DNA of 64,000 bases from assembly GCF_000219125.1 (NCBI RefSeq), contig NZ_AFGF01000016.1:1-64000 (forward strand), written 5' to 3'. The notes beneath the pieces were generated by a model. The model did no database searches. It was not told the DNA's origin and was given only the letters and a program-made list of their open reading frames with translations. Of this stretch, positions 41,628-50,049 are shown one piece after another (the stretch's first letter is position 1; every line of letters starts with the position of its first letter). The position numbers and the translations under genes were made by a program. This DNA is from Acetonema longum DSM 6540. GTDB lineage: Bacteria > Bacillota > Negativicutes > Sporomusales > Acetonemataceae.

Positions 41628-42695
41628 ATGGCCACAGATACGGCAAATATCAATTTAAAACTCATTGAAAGCTCAGACCTTGTGAGCAAAGAACTGCTGA
41701 ACACAAACACAGAAATTCTTGACGCTGCAATCGGTGCGTTGCAAGAAGGGCAGGAGCCGATCCCTGATATGCAGGAAAAACTGGATGACTTAGAAAACGC
41801 TCAAAATCTTCTGGCGCCCAGGGTTACGGCAGCCGAACGGAATATAGCTCAATTGGGAAGCAATGTGACAGGCTTGCAAGGGGATGTTGCAGCCCTGCAG
41901 GCCCAGGTGGATGCCAAGGCCGAGATAGACGACACCCAGACGGCTGCCGGGACAACCTATTCCAGCGAAAAGATTATGACGGTCATTGCGGAAAGCCTCT
42001 CTGAATTAGAGGTAGACAACCTATCTATTCATGCTATCAAGCAGGATCTAGTGGCGAACAAATACCTAAAGGTCAATGCCGCCGGTACCGGAATCGACCA
42101 GGTGGATGTAGCCGCGGGAGGCGGGGGTGTCCCTGCATTAAAGGCCTTTGACGTGGGTGGGGATACGGTTGCGGTGTGCCAACATGATCTTGGAACTAGG
42201 GACGTATTTGTCACGGTGCGGAGTAATCATGCCGAGGATAACTATGACTACCCTCTATTTCAAGCCGAAGCCACTGACGAAAATACGGTAACCGTTCGAT
42301 TCGCCGAGGCGCCGGATCCGGGAGAATTCCGCGTGTTAATATCAGGAGGCTTGTCTGAGACGCCACCGCCCCCAAGCATAGCAATACCGATGATCAATCC
42401 GGTCAATAACTCCTGCTCCGCCATTCTTTTACTGCGGTCTGCCAGAACGTTAAAAACCCTGACCGTACAATCTACAGACAATACCAGTTTAAATGGAGAC
42501 CTCGTGCCTAGTTCCGAAGTTACTTTAAGGCTGTATAAGAACGATGCCGAGCAGTACAACTTCTCATTTTCGACTGCAAAGGCGACAGCTGATATGACAG
42601 ATGTGGTATATGCGGTGGGGGATACCTTTTGGTACAAAGTTGAGACGACAGCAAATAATTTAAAAATGCTGAATGTACAGCCGGAATTTAGCTAG
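41628..42695 (+). CDS. tail fibre protein
   Basis: This 355-residue protein has a coiled-coil N-terminal third (about 40-100, DMQEKLDDLENAQNLL and LQGDVAALQAQVDAKAEID) as in trimeric fibres. A beta domain (about 165-235, with DLGTRDVFVTVRS) resembling those on phage fibres follows, then a C-terminal carbohydrate-binding-like beta sandwich. GGGAGGTG precedes ATG 41628. It follows the tip gene and precedes the beta-propeller gene, so it is likely the shaft to which the propeller attaches or which itself binds the target cell. Confidence 0.7.
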   Translation: MATDTANINLKLIESSDLVSKELLNTNTEILDAAIGALQEGQEPIPDMQEKLDDLENAQNLLAPRVTAAERNIAQLGSNVTGLQGDVAALQAQVDAKAEIDDTQTAAGTTYSSEKIMTVIAESLSELEVDNLSIHAIKQDLVANKYLKVNAAGTGIDQVDVAAGGGGVPALKAFDVGGDTVAVCQHDLGTRDVFVTVRSNHAEDNYDYPLFQAEATDENTVTVRFAEAPDPGEFRVLISGGLSETPPPPSIAIPMINPVNNSCSAILLLRSARTLKTLTVQSTDNTSLNGDLVPSSEVTLRLYKNDAEQYNFSFSTAKATADMTDVVYAVGDTFWYKVETTANNLKMLNVQPEFS

Positions 42696-42703
42696 GAGGG
42701 TAC

Positions 42704-43705
42704 ATGGAACTTGTAAATTCAGTTACGAGAAACGGCGGGTGCGCTCTCGCGACGGGGGGCGAGATACTATATGTTTCTTATTATTCATCTGGCGCAAGTG
42801 CCTTAGTTAAGTACAACCCGGAGACCCTGGGGTCAATTGGCCACGTTCAACTTTCTTCATACGCCGGTTCACAGTTATTCGGTATGGTATATGATAATGG
42901 GTTTCTTTACACCGCCTATTATAACGTAAATTACGTGCATAAGATCGATTATGCTACCGAAGCATTTAACAGTACTTATTCGGCCCGTGGAACAGGGTAT
43001 GTAAATTATACAGTAGCCACGGATAACAATTACGTTTACTACTTGATGGGTAATGGCAGGCGTGAAAAGTATCTGAAAAGTAACATGTCTCTTGCCTTAT
43101 CGTATTTAAGCAGTGCCGGGTGGGACACGAACCCCGCAGGCGCGGTGATAAAAGATGGATATATTTATACCGTGCAATACCAGTCAACAATTCCCTGGAG
43201 AGTTACAAAAATTGATACAAGTACATTGCACACCGCCGCACAGTTAGAAGTCCCAAATACAAACCCGAGCAATTCTGACGCGTATCCATACGATCTGTGT
43301 GTTATCGGGAACTATCTATATGTTATACTGCGTCGCGCCCCTGGAAGGATTGCAAAAATCGATCTCAACACATTTCAATGGGTGGACACAGTCCAGTTTC
43401 CGGGAGCAAACACCAACGACAATATTAGTCCTGAAAGGTGCTTGGCTGTTAACGGCTACATATACGCGCAATGCCGCACAGACCCGATTACCATAATTAA
43501 GATTGATCCTAGCACAATGCAAATTGTAGAGTCGCTGAAGCATTCGAATTTAGGCAGCAGCAGCGTGTCGGCGTGTCGTGGCATGGCTTACGCTGACGGG
43601 TATTTGTATTCTCTGACAGATACGCGTTTGGCGAAGATTTATGTCGGCGGGGCTGAACCCCCTGCAGCGCGATCTTACTCTTTGGTGATTGGGGGCGATC
43701 TATGA
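42704..43705 (+). CDS. beta-propeller protein, probable receptor-binding tip
   Basis: This 333-residue protein consists of six or so propeller blades: repeats of GxLYxxYY...VxKIDxxT, for example DNGFLYTAYYNVNYVHKIDY, KDGYIYTVQYQS, NGYIYAQCRTDPITIIKID and ADGYLYSLTDTRLAKIYVG. YncE/NHL-like propellers are common ligand binders. AGGAGG precedes ATG 42704, and the gene lies between the fibre and its chaperone, the usual place of the receptor-binding protein. No signal peptide. The target ligand, perhaps an envelope glycan, is unknown. Its lower GC content relative to the shaft genes suggests exchange of the binding module. Confidence 0.72.
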   Translation: MELVNSVTRNGGCALATGGEILYVSYYSSGASALVKYNPETLGSIGHVQLSSYAGSQLFGMVYDNGFLYTAYYNVNYVHKIDYATEAFNSTYSARGTGYVNYTVATDNNYVYYLMGNGRREKYLKSNMSLALSYLSSAGWDTNPAGAVIKDGYIYTVQYQSTIPWRVTKIDTSTLHTAAQLEVPNTNPSNSDAYPYDLCVIGNYLYVILRRAPGRIAKIDLNTFQWVDTVQFPGANTNDNISPERCLAVNGYIYAQCRTDPITIIKIDPSTMQIVESLKHSNLGSSSVSACRGMAYADGYLYSLTDTRLAKIYVGGAEPPAARSYSLVIGGDL

Positions 43706-44274
43706 TGTATGCTTATTTAATTGAGGGAGATACAGCCATAAAAACCTATAGCGGTGACAATCCGCCTGACGGTTGGTATCAATCCAAGATGCCGATAGAC
43801 TGGACGAAATACTACTGGGATGGCAGCGTACCTGTACTGAAACCAGCAGAGCCGGAACCGCCTCAACTTGAGCCATATGTTCCGAACCTTGCGGGTTATA
43901 AGCAGTGGAAAATTGCGGAGGTAAACAACGCCTGCAGTCAGATATTGATATCTGGCTTTTATTGTGATGCTCTGGGCGAACGTCACAGGTATGATACTGA
44001 TATAGTTGATCAAATTAATTTTGCGCAGGCTATGCAAGTAGCACAGTCAACCGGGAAACCGACATCATACCGTATATGGAATGCGGATGATGTTACAAAA
44101 GAATGGTTTTCGCACACCTACGAACAATTGCAGGCCGTGATGCTGGCCGCAGCAGATTGGAAATATCAAAAGTTATATTTATGTAGTGAGTATAAAAATG
44201 CCATCGAAACAGCGCAATCGATCAAAGAGATTGACGTTATCATAGCCGGCATAGACTGGGATGGCAGTGTATGA
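43702..44274 (+). CDS. tail fibre assembly-like protein (DUF4376-type)
   Basis: This 190-residue protein overlaps the propeller gene by four bases (ATGA-type junction, start ATG 43702 or 43705). The C-terminal half resembles the DUF4376 domain of phage fibre chaperones, with YKQWKIAEVNNACSQILISGFYCDALGERHRYDTD. A proline-rich linker (LKPAEPEPPQLEP) precedes it. Such proteins fold or attach fibres. Cytoplasmic. The pairing with the propeller gene supports that assignment. Confidence 0.65.
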   Translation: MMYAYLIEGDTAIKTYSGDNPPDGWYQSKMPIDWTKYYWDGSVPVLKPAEPEPPQLEPYVPNLAGYKQWKIAEVNNACSQILISGFYCDALGERHRYDTDIVDQINFAQAMQVAQSTGKPTSYRIWNADDVTKEWFSHTYEQLQAVMLAAADWKYQKLYLCSEYKNAIETAQSIKEIDVIIAGIDWDGSV

Positions 44275-44558
44275 TCAGGATCGTGTCTGATTTCCCGACG
44301 CCGACCTGGTCAGCCGGCGTCGCGCTTGTTAATCCTGGGGATGGCCAGCAGTCAGTCATCAATCTCTTTCCGCGTGCCGGCATGCTGGTCAGCTACACTA
44401 TATTGACAACCAATACACCTGTCGCAGCTGCCAATGTGCAGATCTACCATGATGCGATGAGTTCCGCAGCCGAATCCAGATGGATCTGGACCTGCGATTT
44501 TCCAGCCATTCCTCCTTTACGGAGGACTATAAAAATAGGGGAGATGATAATTTGCTGA
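44271..44558 (+). CDS. hypothetical small tail-locus protein
   Basis: This 95-residue frame starts at ATG 44271, overlapping the preceding stop by four bases, and ends seven bases into the holin-like gene. Its N-terminal 75 residues are beta-rich (VSDFPTPTWSAGVALVNPG, SYTILTTNTPVAAANVQIY); the last 20 are basic. No family is recognised. Tight overlaps on both sides favour a real gene. Confidence 0.5.
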   Translation: MIRIVSDFPTPTWSAGVALVNPGDGQQSVINLFPRAGMLVSYTILTTNTPVAAANVQIYHDAMSSAAESRWIWTCDFPAIPPLRRTIKIGEMIIC

Positions 44559-44929
44559 ATTTAGGGTTTACGTCTATTAGTCTCGATCCTGTTTACTGGG
44601 CAATTATTGTTGTGATCGTTGCCAACCTGATTTTGTGGGTTGGCTTTTTGATTTATGCACGAGATCCTCATTCGAAATTGGGGAAGAAAATTGAGAAACA
44701 AATCTATTATCTGGACGAATTCGCGGACGACATGTCAAACAAGCAAAAACGTCAAAACGCTATTGATTTTGTTTATACTGTGTTAGGTTTGAAGGGGTTG
44801 AGCAAATATCTGATACCGCCGCAGCTCATCGGTTACATTATCGACATCCAGGTAAAGGTGATCCGGGCAATGCAAAAAGCGACCCAGTCGCCGGATTTGC
44901 ATCAGGAAGAAGGTAATATTGATGGCTAA
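44552..44929 (+). CDS. holin-like membrane protein
   Basis: This 125-residue protein starts at TTG 44552, nine bases after GGGGAG; the upstream frame from 44480 lacks a ribosome site. One strong membrane helix (about 12-32, YWAIIVVIVANLILWVGFLI) is followed by a charged, helical cytoplasmic part (IEKQIYYLDEFADDMSNKQKRQN) and a C-terminal amphipathic helix. It overlaps the amidase gene by eight bases, so it should be the holin or holin-like regulator of release. The layout resembles the LL-H holin family but I cannot confirm membership. Confidence 0.6.
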   Translation: MLNLGFTSISLDPVYWAIIVVIVANLILWVGFLIYARDPHSKLGKKIEKQIYYLDEFADDMSNKQKRQNAIDFVYTVLGLKGLSKYLIPPQLIGYIIDIQVKVIRAMQKATQSPDLHQEEGNIDG

Positions 44930-45518
44930 GGTTTGCATTGATCCTGGTCACGCAGGCCCCACGACGGATCCGGGAGCAGTATCGCCATATACCGGTTTGC
45001 GGGAGGCGGATGTTGCTTTATCCGTTTCCCTGCTGGTCCGAAGTTACCTGTGCGCTGCCGGGCACGAAGTCTGTTTGACTCGTACTGAACTGGAACAGCC
45101 TGAAACCGATGATCTTGGATATCGCACGCAGTTTTCGAATGACTGGGGAGCGGACCTGTTCGTCAGCTTGCATTGCAACAGTGCGACGATCCCTTCTGCG
45201 CACGGATTTGAAGTTTGGACTTCTCCGGGGCAAACCCAGGGAGACGTACTGGCGACCCGCGTATTTGAACAAATTCAGGGTGAATTCCCGGATCGGTATG
45301 GACGTGCAGATTACTCAGATGGGGATCCGGATAAAGAAAGTAAATTCTATGTCCTGGTGTACACAAAGGCTCCAGCGTGCCTGATAGAAATGGCGTTTCT
45401 CAGCAATGAAGAGGAAAGCTGCTTACTGGCGGACGCCGCATGGCAGGACCGTATGGCGCGGGCGGTCGCCAGGGGGATTACCGATTATTTTGGTATTGTG
45501 GGAGGTGATACCGATTGA
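44922..45518 (+). CDS. endolysin, N-acetylmuramoyl-L-alanine amidase (Amidase_3)
   Basis: This 198-residue enzyme cuts the bond between muramic acid and the stem peptide. Zinc and catalytic residues are visible in IDPGHAG (His), GLREADVAL (Glu), FVSLHCNSA (His) and CLIEMAFLSN (Glu). No signal peptide or cell-wall binding domain, so it needs the holin encoded just upstream for export. ATG 44922 lies within the end of the holin gene. The stop codon overlaps the first spanin-like frame. Short single-domain amidases of this kind are usual in Gram-negative-type lysis cassettes. Confidence 0.93.
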   Translation: MAKVCIDPGHAGPTTDPGAVSPYTGLREADVALSVSLLVRSYLCAAGHEVCLTRTELEQPETDDLGYRTQFSNDWGADLFVSLHCNSATIPSAHGFEVWTSPGQTQGDVLATRVFEQIQGEFPDRYGRADYSDGDPDKESKFYVLVYTKAPACLIEMAFLSNEEESCLLADAAWQDRMARAVARGITDYFGIVGGDTD

Positions 45519-45885
45519 TGCGAAAAAGTATTTGTACGGTATTCTTGCTGCTCTCCTTAGCCTGGCTGCCCTCTATCGGTACGGCGGCCGAGATAACGGA
45601 CCCGGAGCTGGCGCGGCTCGAACAAATCTTCAATCAGCTGGAGAGCAACACCAGCGCGCTGGTGAAAGACTTGGAAATATCGAAAACAGACTTGCAGACG
45701 GCGAGGCTGAAGCTGGAAGAGTATCAGAAGGAGTTGGCGGCGTTACAGACCGAATTGCTGACGTTGAGGCACGAATCACAGAAAGTCAGAATCAATCTGC
45801 AGACAGCGCAGAACTCATTAGAGAAGGCCAGACAATCGTTAGAACAGTTGGAAAAAGAGATGCGGCGCGAGCGCAGACGCCTTAA
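45505..45885 (+). CDS. spanin-like protein B (overlapping frame, N-terminal membrane anchor)
   Basis: This frame of about 126 residues is nested with the 45518-45937 frame in another phase. It has an N-terminal membrane helix (KKYLYGILAALLSLAALYRY), then a soluble helical part with repeated ADGEAEAGRVSEGVGGV/DRIADVEARITESQ, ending SAELIREGQTIVRTVGK. That is the layout of an inner-membrane spanin. GTG 45505 is within the GGGAGG site itself; other possible starts are TTG 45490 or ATT 45514, so the start is unsure. Codon use looks natural here as well as in the second frame. Confidence 0.5.
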   Translation: MIPIDAKKYLYGILAALLSLAALYRYGGRDNGPGAGAARTNLQSAGEQHQRAGERLGNIENRLADGEAEAGRVSEGVGGVTDRIADVEARITESQNQSADSAELIREGQTIVRTVGKRDAARAQTP

Positions 45886-45937
45886 GTTTGAACGGAGTGT
45901 GCTGCTGCTGGCAGCCGGTTACCTGGCGATAAAATAG
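45518..45937 (+). CDS. spanin-like protein A (overlapping frame, secreted coiled coil)
   Basis: This 139-residue frame starts at ATG 45518, 12 bases after GGGAGG (TTG 45515 is nine bases after it). It has a signal peptide or anchor (SICTVFLLLSLAWLPSIGTAA), a long coiled coil (about 28-120, LARLEQIFNQLESNTSALVK and QSLEQLEKEMRRERRR), and a hydrophobic C-terminal end (VLLLAAGYLAIK). It lacks a canonical lipobox, unlike Rz1. Two overlapping frames after a phage endolysin are the hallmark of Rz/Rz1, which fuse inner and outer membranes; a diderm host would need this step. Confidence 0.6.
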   Translation: MRKSICTVFLLLSLAWLPSIGTAAEITDPELARLEQIFNQLESNTSALVKDLEISKTDLQTARLKLEEYQKELAALQTELLTLRHESQKVRINLQTAQNSLEKARQSLEQLEKEMRRERRRLKFERSVLLLAAGYLAIK

Positions 45938-46040
45938 CTTGAGGAGCAAAAAATCACAAAATAAGGTTTGATGCTGAGCGGTTTCATCATCGGCGGCAGA
46001 TTCCGGTATCTGCGGCGTCATGGTAAGGTAAGATTTCAAC

Positions 46041-46078
46041 AAAAAAAGGGGAGGCTTCGGCCTCCCCTTTCTTTGTTT
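46041..46078. terminator. bidirectional terminator between tail-like locus and XRE gene
   Basis: AAAGGGGAGGC and GCCTCCCCTTT pair around TTCG, with A and T runs on the two sides. It can end both the lysis operon and the convergent regulator gene. Confidence 0.92.
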
Positions 46079-46111
46079 TTATAGGTTGTTTATCCTAGAT
46101 GTGAGCGGGTG

Positions 46112-46474
46112 TCACGCCTGCTCTTTCAGATAAGCGATAAACGCCTCCTTGGCATAGGGGGCGGACTCCGGCTTTTTAAGCCATTCTAAGACTTCGTCAC
46201 TGTGATGGGAAAATTGGTCCTCGACACTTAAAAGGTAGGATGAGGTGACGCCTAGGGCCTGGGCTACGGCTTCCATAACATCCTGCGGCCAAAGCTTGGG
46301 TATGCCCTTTTCGTACCGGCTGTACTGGGACTGGGAAAAGTCTTTTTTGGAGCCCATTTCTCGCAATGCGGCGGCAACTTTGTTTGCTACTTCATCTTGC
46401 GTCAAGCCAAGTTGTTCGCGTAAATCCTTCATTCTGTCCCCTGGTCCCTGAAGTCGTTTGCCTGTCCGGGCCAT
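46112..46474 (-). CDS. XRE-family transcriptional regulator, probable repressor of the tail-like locus
   Basis: This 120-residue protein has one XRE/Cro helix-turn-helix (about 13-75) reading LREQLGLTQDEVANKVAAAL, with an insertion before FSQSQYSRYEKG, and a short C-terminal tail without a peptidase domain. It therefore cannot be a self-cleaving CI-like protein. ATG 46474 is chosen because GAGGTG lies six bases upstream; GTG 46483 is the longer alternative. It is transcribed towards the tail locus from its right edge. Its own promoter contains palindromes that may be its operators. Confidence 0.85.
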   Translation of the reverse strand: MARTGKRLQGPGDRMKDLREQLGLTQDEVANKVAAALREMGSKKDFSQSQYSRYEKGIPKLWPQDVMEAVAQALGVTSSYLLSVEDQFSHHSDEVLEWLKKPESAPYAKEAFIAYLKEQA

Positions 46475-46488
46475 TTTAGTCACCTCAT

Positions 46489-46527
46489 TATATACGTATA
46501 TAAATAATAATACCTATATATGCATAT
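46489..46527. promoter_or_regulatory. two palindromes in the XRE promoter, candidate operators
   Basis: TATATACGTATATA (46489-46502) is a perfect 14-bp palindrome, and ATATGCATAT (46518-46527) is a second one, about 29 bases away centre to centre. Both lie just upstream of the XRE start. Confidence 0.45.
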
Positions 46528-46561
46528 TTGTCAATAACTATTCATTAATTTTAATAAATAG

Positions 46562-48703
46562 TTATTTATCTGTGCGCTGGACCAGCTTATGTTTGCACAG
46601 AACCGCCTTAATCGTCTCGTAGGTTATGTTTGACGGCAGCGCGTCTTTCAATGGCTTGAGCCGGTCCGGTCCCAGCTTTTTGATGGTGTCCAGAATCACG
46701 GTTTCATACTGGGCCGGGATCAGCCGGTCCCAGTCGATGCTATGGTCTTCCAGGCTGCAACGTACCAGATGGTCCTGGACAGTGACCGGCTTCAGGTCCC
46801 GTTCCTGGCAGATTTCTTCCAGGGATTTGCCGGCCTTGAAGAGGTTCAGGGTGATGATGTGGCTGGGAAGCTCCGGAGGTTTGTCGGGGGCGGCGAGATG
46901 AGCGTTTGAGCGGGATATTGGCTGAATATTGTGCTGGGCCATATAGAGCAGGATGACCTGCAGGAATTCCCGGCCGTACCGGTCCAGCTTGACCTCGCCT
47001 ACACCTTTGATCAGGCGCAGGGATTCCATATCCGGGGGGAACTGTTCGCACATTTCCCGCAGGGTACTGTCGGCGAAGACCACATACGGCGGTACGTTTT
47101 CACGGCTGGCAATTTCCCGCCGCAGGTTGCGCAGCAAGGCAAAGAGGGAGTTGTCCACGGCCTGCTGTTTTGGCTGTTTGGTAACCTTTTGCCAGACTTC
47201 GGCCTGATTTCTCAGTACGTCGCCGGCTTTGGGGGTCAGTTTTACCAGGGGGTATTGGCCGGGGGTGAAATACAGATAGTCTTCGGCTGCCAGCAGGTTG
47301 ATCAGGTCTTTGATCTCCTGGGTGGAGTATTCCTTCAGGATGCCGTAGGTGGACAGGCTGCTAAATCCCATCTCAGTCACCTTTTTGTTCGCGGCCCCTT
47401 TTAATACATCGGCTACCAGCCCTGTCCCGAAGCGCTCTTTCATCCGCAGAATGCAGGAGAAGATTTTCTGAGCGGTAATCGTAATATTCGTCAGTTCCCG
47501 GTCGTCATTGCAGTTGCCGCAGTTGCCGCACTGGTCAGGAGCATCGGATTCGCCGAAGTATTGCAAAATATATTTTCGCAGGCAGCGGGGGGTGTGACAG
47601 TAGTCCACCATGGTCTGGAGTTTTTCAAACTCGTTGGCCTTTCGTTCCGGGGCGTGGGTGCCCTGTTCGATCAGATATTTTTGCAGCAGCGTGTCCTGAG
47701 GCGAAAACAGCAGGATGCATTCGCCGGGCTCTCCGTCTCGCCCGGCCCTGCCAGCTTCCTGGTAGTAGGCTTCCATGTTTTTCGGCATATTGTAATGGAG
47801 CACGTAGCGGACATTGGATTTATCAATGCCCATGCCAAAGGCGTTGGTGGCTGCGATAATCGGCAGGTCGTCGTAAACAAAAGCCTCCTGGTTTTGGGTG
47901 CGCTCCGCGTCGCTCATGCCGGCGTGATATTTTCCCACCGGCCAGCCTTTGCGTCGCAGCAAGTCATGGAGGTCGTCCACTTCTTTGCGGGTGGTGGCGT
48001 AGATGATGCCGGATGAATCCGGGTTGGCAGCCACATGCTCCAGGACAAATTTTTGCTTGTTGACACCCCGCAGGACGGCAAAGGAGAGGTTTTTCCGGTC
48101 AAAACCGGTGATAAAGGCAGAAGGGCGGTTTAAATTCAGGAGTTGGATTACATCCTGCCGTACATCATCCGTGGCCGTGGCGGTAAAGGCGCCGATGACC
48201 GGACGCCTGGGCAGGCAGCTGATAAACGGGGCAATGGCCCGGTAGCTGGGACGAAAATCGTGTCCCCACTGGGAAACGCAGTGCGCCTCATCGATGGCTA
48301 AGAGAGAAATCGGCAGGGAAGCGGCAGAGCGGCGGAATAATTCGGACTCCAGTCTTTCCGGCGCCACATATAAGAGCTTGAAATCTCCGTACAGGGCTCT
48401 GGCGATACGGTCGTTGGTTTCTCCGGCAGTGAGGGAACTGTTGATAAAAGTCGCCGGGATGCCGATGCTGTGCAAGGCGTCTACCTGGTCTTTCATCAGG
48501 GAAATCAAGGGTGAGATGACCAGGGTCAAGCCGGGAAACAGCATGGCCGGAACCTGGTAGCAAAGGGATTTTCCCGCGCCGGTTGGCATGATCGCCAGTG
48601 TATCCCTGCCGCTGAGCAAATTGGTAATAATCTTGGCCTGTCCATCTCGGAAGGAAGGATAGCCGTAGTATTTTTGCAGGATTTGTTGGGCTTGGTCTAA
48701 CAT
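46562..48703 (-). CDS. recQ: ATP-dependent DNA helicase RecQ
   Basis: This 713-residue 3'-5' helicase acts in recombination and fork repair. Walker A MPTGAGKSLCYQ (about 37-48), the DEAH box in DEAHCVSQWGHDFRPSY, motif VI QEAGRAGRDGEPGEC, the zinc-binding CLRKYILQYFGE...CGNCGNC, the RQC winged helix, an HRDC domain (about 515-590) and a C-terminal helix-turn-helix extension (HTH_40-like, LNLFKAGKSLEEICQERDLK) are all visible. Full length. It flanks the tail-like locus on the right and is transcribed towards the XRE gene. No LexA box was found upstream. Confidence 0.97.
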   Translation of the reverse strand: MLDQAQQILQKYYGYPSFRDGQAKIITNLLSGRDTLAIMPTGAGKSLCYQVPAMLFPGLTLVISPLISLMKDQVDALHSIGIPATFINSSLTAGETNDRIARALYGDFKLLYVAPERLESELFRRSAASLPISLLAIDEAHCVSQWGHDFRPSYRAIAPFISCLPRRPVIGAFTATATDDVRQDVIQLLNLNRPSAFITGFDRKNLSFAVLRGVNKQKFVLEHVAANPDSSGIIYATTRKEVDDLHDLLRRKGWPVGKYHAGMSDAERTQNQEAFVYDDLPIIAATNAFGMGIDKSNVRYVLHYNMPKNMEAYYQEAGRAGRDGEPGECILLFSPQDTLLQKYLIEQGTHAPERKANEFEKLQTMVDYCHTPRCLRKYILQYFGESDAPDQCGNCGNCNDDRELTNITITAQKIFSCILRMKERFGTGLVADVLKGAANKKVTEMGFSSLSTYGILKEYSTQEIKDLINLLAAEDYLYFTPGQYPLVKLTPKAGDVLRNQAEVWQKVTKQPKQQAVDNSLFALLRNLRREIASRENVPPYVVFADSTLREMCEQFPPDMESLRLIKGVGEVKLDRYGREFLQVILLYMAQHNIQPISRSNAHLAAPDKPPELPSHIITLNLFKAGKSLEEICQERDLKPVTVQDHLVRCSLEDHSIDWDRLIPAQYETVILDTIKKLGPDRLKPLKDALPSNITYETIKAVLCKHKLVQRTDK

Positions 48704-48803
48704 TTTCTATCCCCCGGTTTTGTCGATATATGCAGATAGGTACTATATACCATGCCCTAAGCCGGATATCCTGCGAGGATAGACGATTATTATAGCGGGG
48801 TAA

Positions 48804-49844
<1,041 letters not shown>

Positions 49845-49856
49845 TTTTACAAAAAA

Positions 49857-49906
49857 GTGTTACCTAAGTGTATAGAATGCGTTACCTGTTAACCATATAG
49901 GTTACA
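49857..49906. promoter_or_regulatory. repeated GTTACC motifs, candidate enhancer sites for the sigma-54 activator
   Basis: TGTTACCT (49858-49865), GTTACCT (49881-49887) and the inverted GGTTAC (49900-49905) lie 65-115 bases upstream of the sigma-54 promoter, the usual distance for activator binding. The likely binder is the Fis-type protein encoded at 56544-58550. Confidence 0.45.
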
Positions 49907-49926
49907 TGACTGATACAAGGGTTATA

Positions 49927-49956
49927 GTCCGCCTCATTAATCGAGGCGGACTTTTT
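49927..49956 (+). terminator. terminator after pfkA
   Basis: GTCCGCCTC pairs with GAGGCGGAC around a 7-base loop, followed by TTTTT. It isolates the following sigma-54 promoter from read-through. Confidence 0.88.
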
Positions 49957-49970
49957 ACATATACCACTTT

Positions 49971-49986
49971 TGGCACATTCCTTGCA
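49971..49986 (+). promoter_or_regulatory. sigma-54 (-24/-12) promoter of the aldehyde oxidoreductase operon
   Basis: TGGCACATTCCTTGCA has both conserved boxes of the sigma-54 consensus (TGGCAC, five bases, TTGCA), with GG and GC at the required 10-base gap. Transcription should start near 49998. The operon ATG is at 50050. Confidence 0.85.
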
Positions 49987-50049
49987 ATACATGTTTTTAG
50001 AAAATTCTTGCAAGGAGTTTTACTATCCGGAAAGCGAGGCGAGAGGAAA

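Noticed and set aside
45971-46078. Short ORF after the spanin frames
   Set aside because: It runs into the bidirectional terminator and has no recognisable protein features.
23135-46474. Contractile (R-type) tail
   Set aside because: No sheath protein, baseplate wedge or spike gene is present, and the hub and tip proteins are of the siphovirus/GTA type.
49906-50049. Upstream extension of the aldehyde oxidoreductase frame
   Set aside because: It would start before the pfkA terminator and the sigma-54 promoter; ATG 50050 places the cluster cysteines at the family positions.
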